DNA of 64,000 nt, taken from contig NZ_JAUHJR010000007.1 of assembly GCF_030412915.1 (NCBI RefSeq), positions 1 to 64,000 on the forward strand, given 5' to 3'. The first letter of the stretch is position 1; the number at the start of each line of letters is the position of its first letter. This DNA is from Nocardioides abyssi. GTDB taxonomy: Bacteria > Actinomycetota > Actinomycetes > Propionibacteriales > Nocardioidaceae. This document shows, piece by piece, positions 63,954-64,000 of this stretch. Both the position numbers and the translations under genes were made by a program. The notes beneath the pieces are model-generated. The model did no database searches and was not told the DNA's origin. It worked only from the letters and a program-made list of their open reading frames with translations.

Positions 63954-64000
63954 CACCTCCGCCCTCCCCGCCCCCGCGCTGCTGCGCACCCGCAACGCCG
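63946..64000 (+). CDS. Start of the next gene (partial)
   Basis: A GTG at 63946, overlapping the DUF2550 stop by 8 bp, opens a frame MADTSALPAPALLRTRNA that runs off the window. The product cannot be recognised from 18 residues. Confidence 0.35.
   Translation, partial: MADTSALPAPALLRTRNA

Overview
The window is about 64 kb of very high-GC chromosome (GTG starts and ATGA/GTGA overlaps are common, third positions are almost always G or C). Mycothiol-type SigR/RsrA, WhiB1, PdtaS, Ni-SOD with SodX, Kgd-type 2-oxoglutarate decarboxylase, ribosomal protein bL37 and an extended Rho together point to an actinobacterium. The overall style (DUF445-S4, MXAN_6640-type metalloprotease, REP-like GGTTGAG...CTCGAAACC elements) fits Nocardioidaceae best, but the genus is inferred. 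I see no prophage, insertion sequence, CRISPR array or rRNA. It looks like core chromosome with a few lineage-specific insertions.

Layout. 0.1-10 kb: secreted metalloprotease, cytidylyltransferase-like protein, DUF445 and S4 pair, FKBP isomerase, then a minus-strand cluster (CBS protein, MerR-DICT regulator, FAD oxidoreductase, small membrane protein) with a repeated operator in front of the regulator; hisN and DUF2231. 9-24 kb: acyl-ACP-desaturase-type diiron protein, RDD protein, rsgA, aroA, DoxX, an SRAP gene, a hydrolase, sigR-rsrA, bL37, thioesterase/GNAT/acetolactate-synthase-like operon, pdtaS, whiB1, sigF-rsbW. This is a recognisable actinobacterial redox and stress neighbourhood (compare the Rv3219-Rv3230c region of Mycobacterium tuberculosis). 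24-32 kb: divergent sodN/sodX, malic enzyme, MDR and SDR oxidoreductases, and a TetR gene divergent from a ferredoxin reductase-desaturase pair. 32-38 kb: kgd, a lipoprotein and an LCP protein. 38-40 kb: a secreted protein and tRNA-Arg(CCG).

40-64 kb is a long plus-strand block: argS-lysA-hom-thrC-thrB-rho-[response regulator-histidine kinase]-rpmE-prfA-prmC-tsaC-wecA-[two small membrane proteins]-atpBEFHAGDC-DUF2550. The order matches the M. tuberculosis argS-to-atp block except for the two-component pair inserted between rho and rpmE. It links Asp-family amino acid synthesis, transcription termination, translation termination, tRNA modification, wall-polymer initiation and ATP synthesis.

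Regulation visible in the DNA: SigR-type promoters (GGGAA[T/C]-N18-GTT) in front of sigR itself and rpmE; CRP-type palindromes (GTGA-N6-TCAC) in front of whiB1 and of the ATP synthase operon; and at least ten genes whose TANNNT -10 hexamer lies 6-8 nt from the start codon, implying leaderless mRNAs. Convergent gene ends are mostly separated by long perfect hairpins, including a 52-bp perfect palindrome after rsrA. I found no clearly new multi-gene defence or mobile system; the most unusual items are the MerR-DICT operon with its 21-bp-spaced operator, the tandem duplication at the sodN 3' end, and the sigR dual-start architecture.
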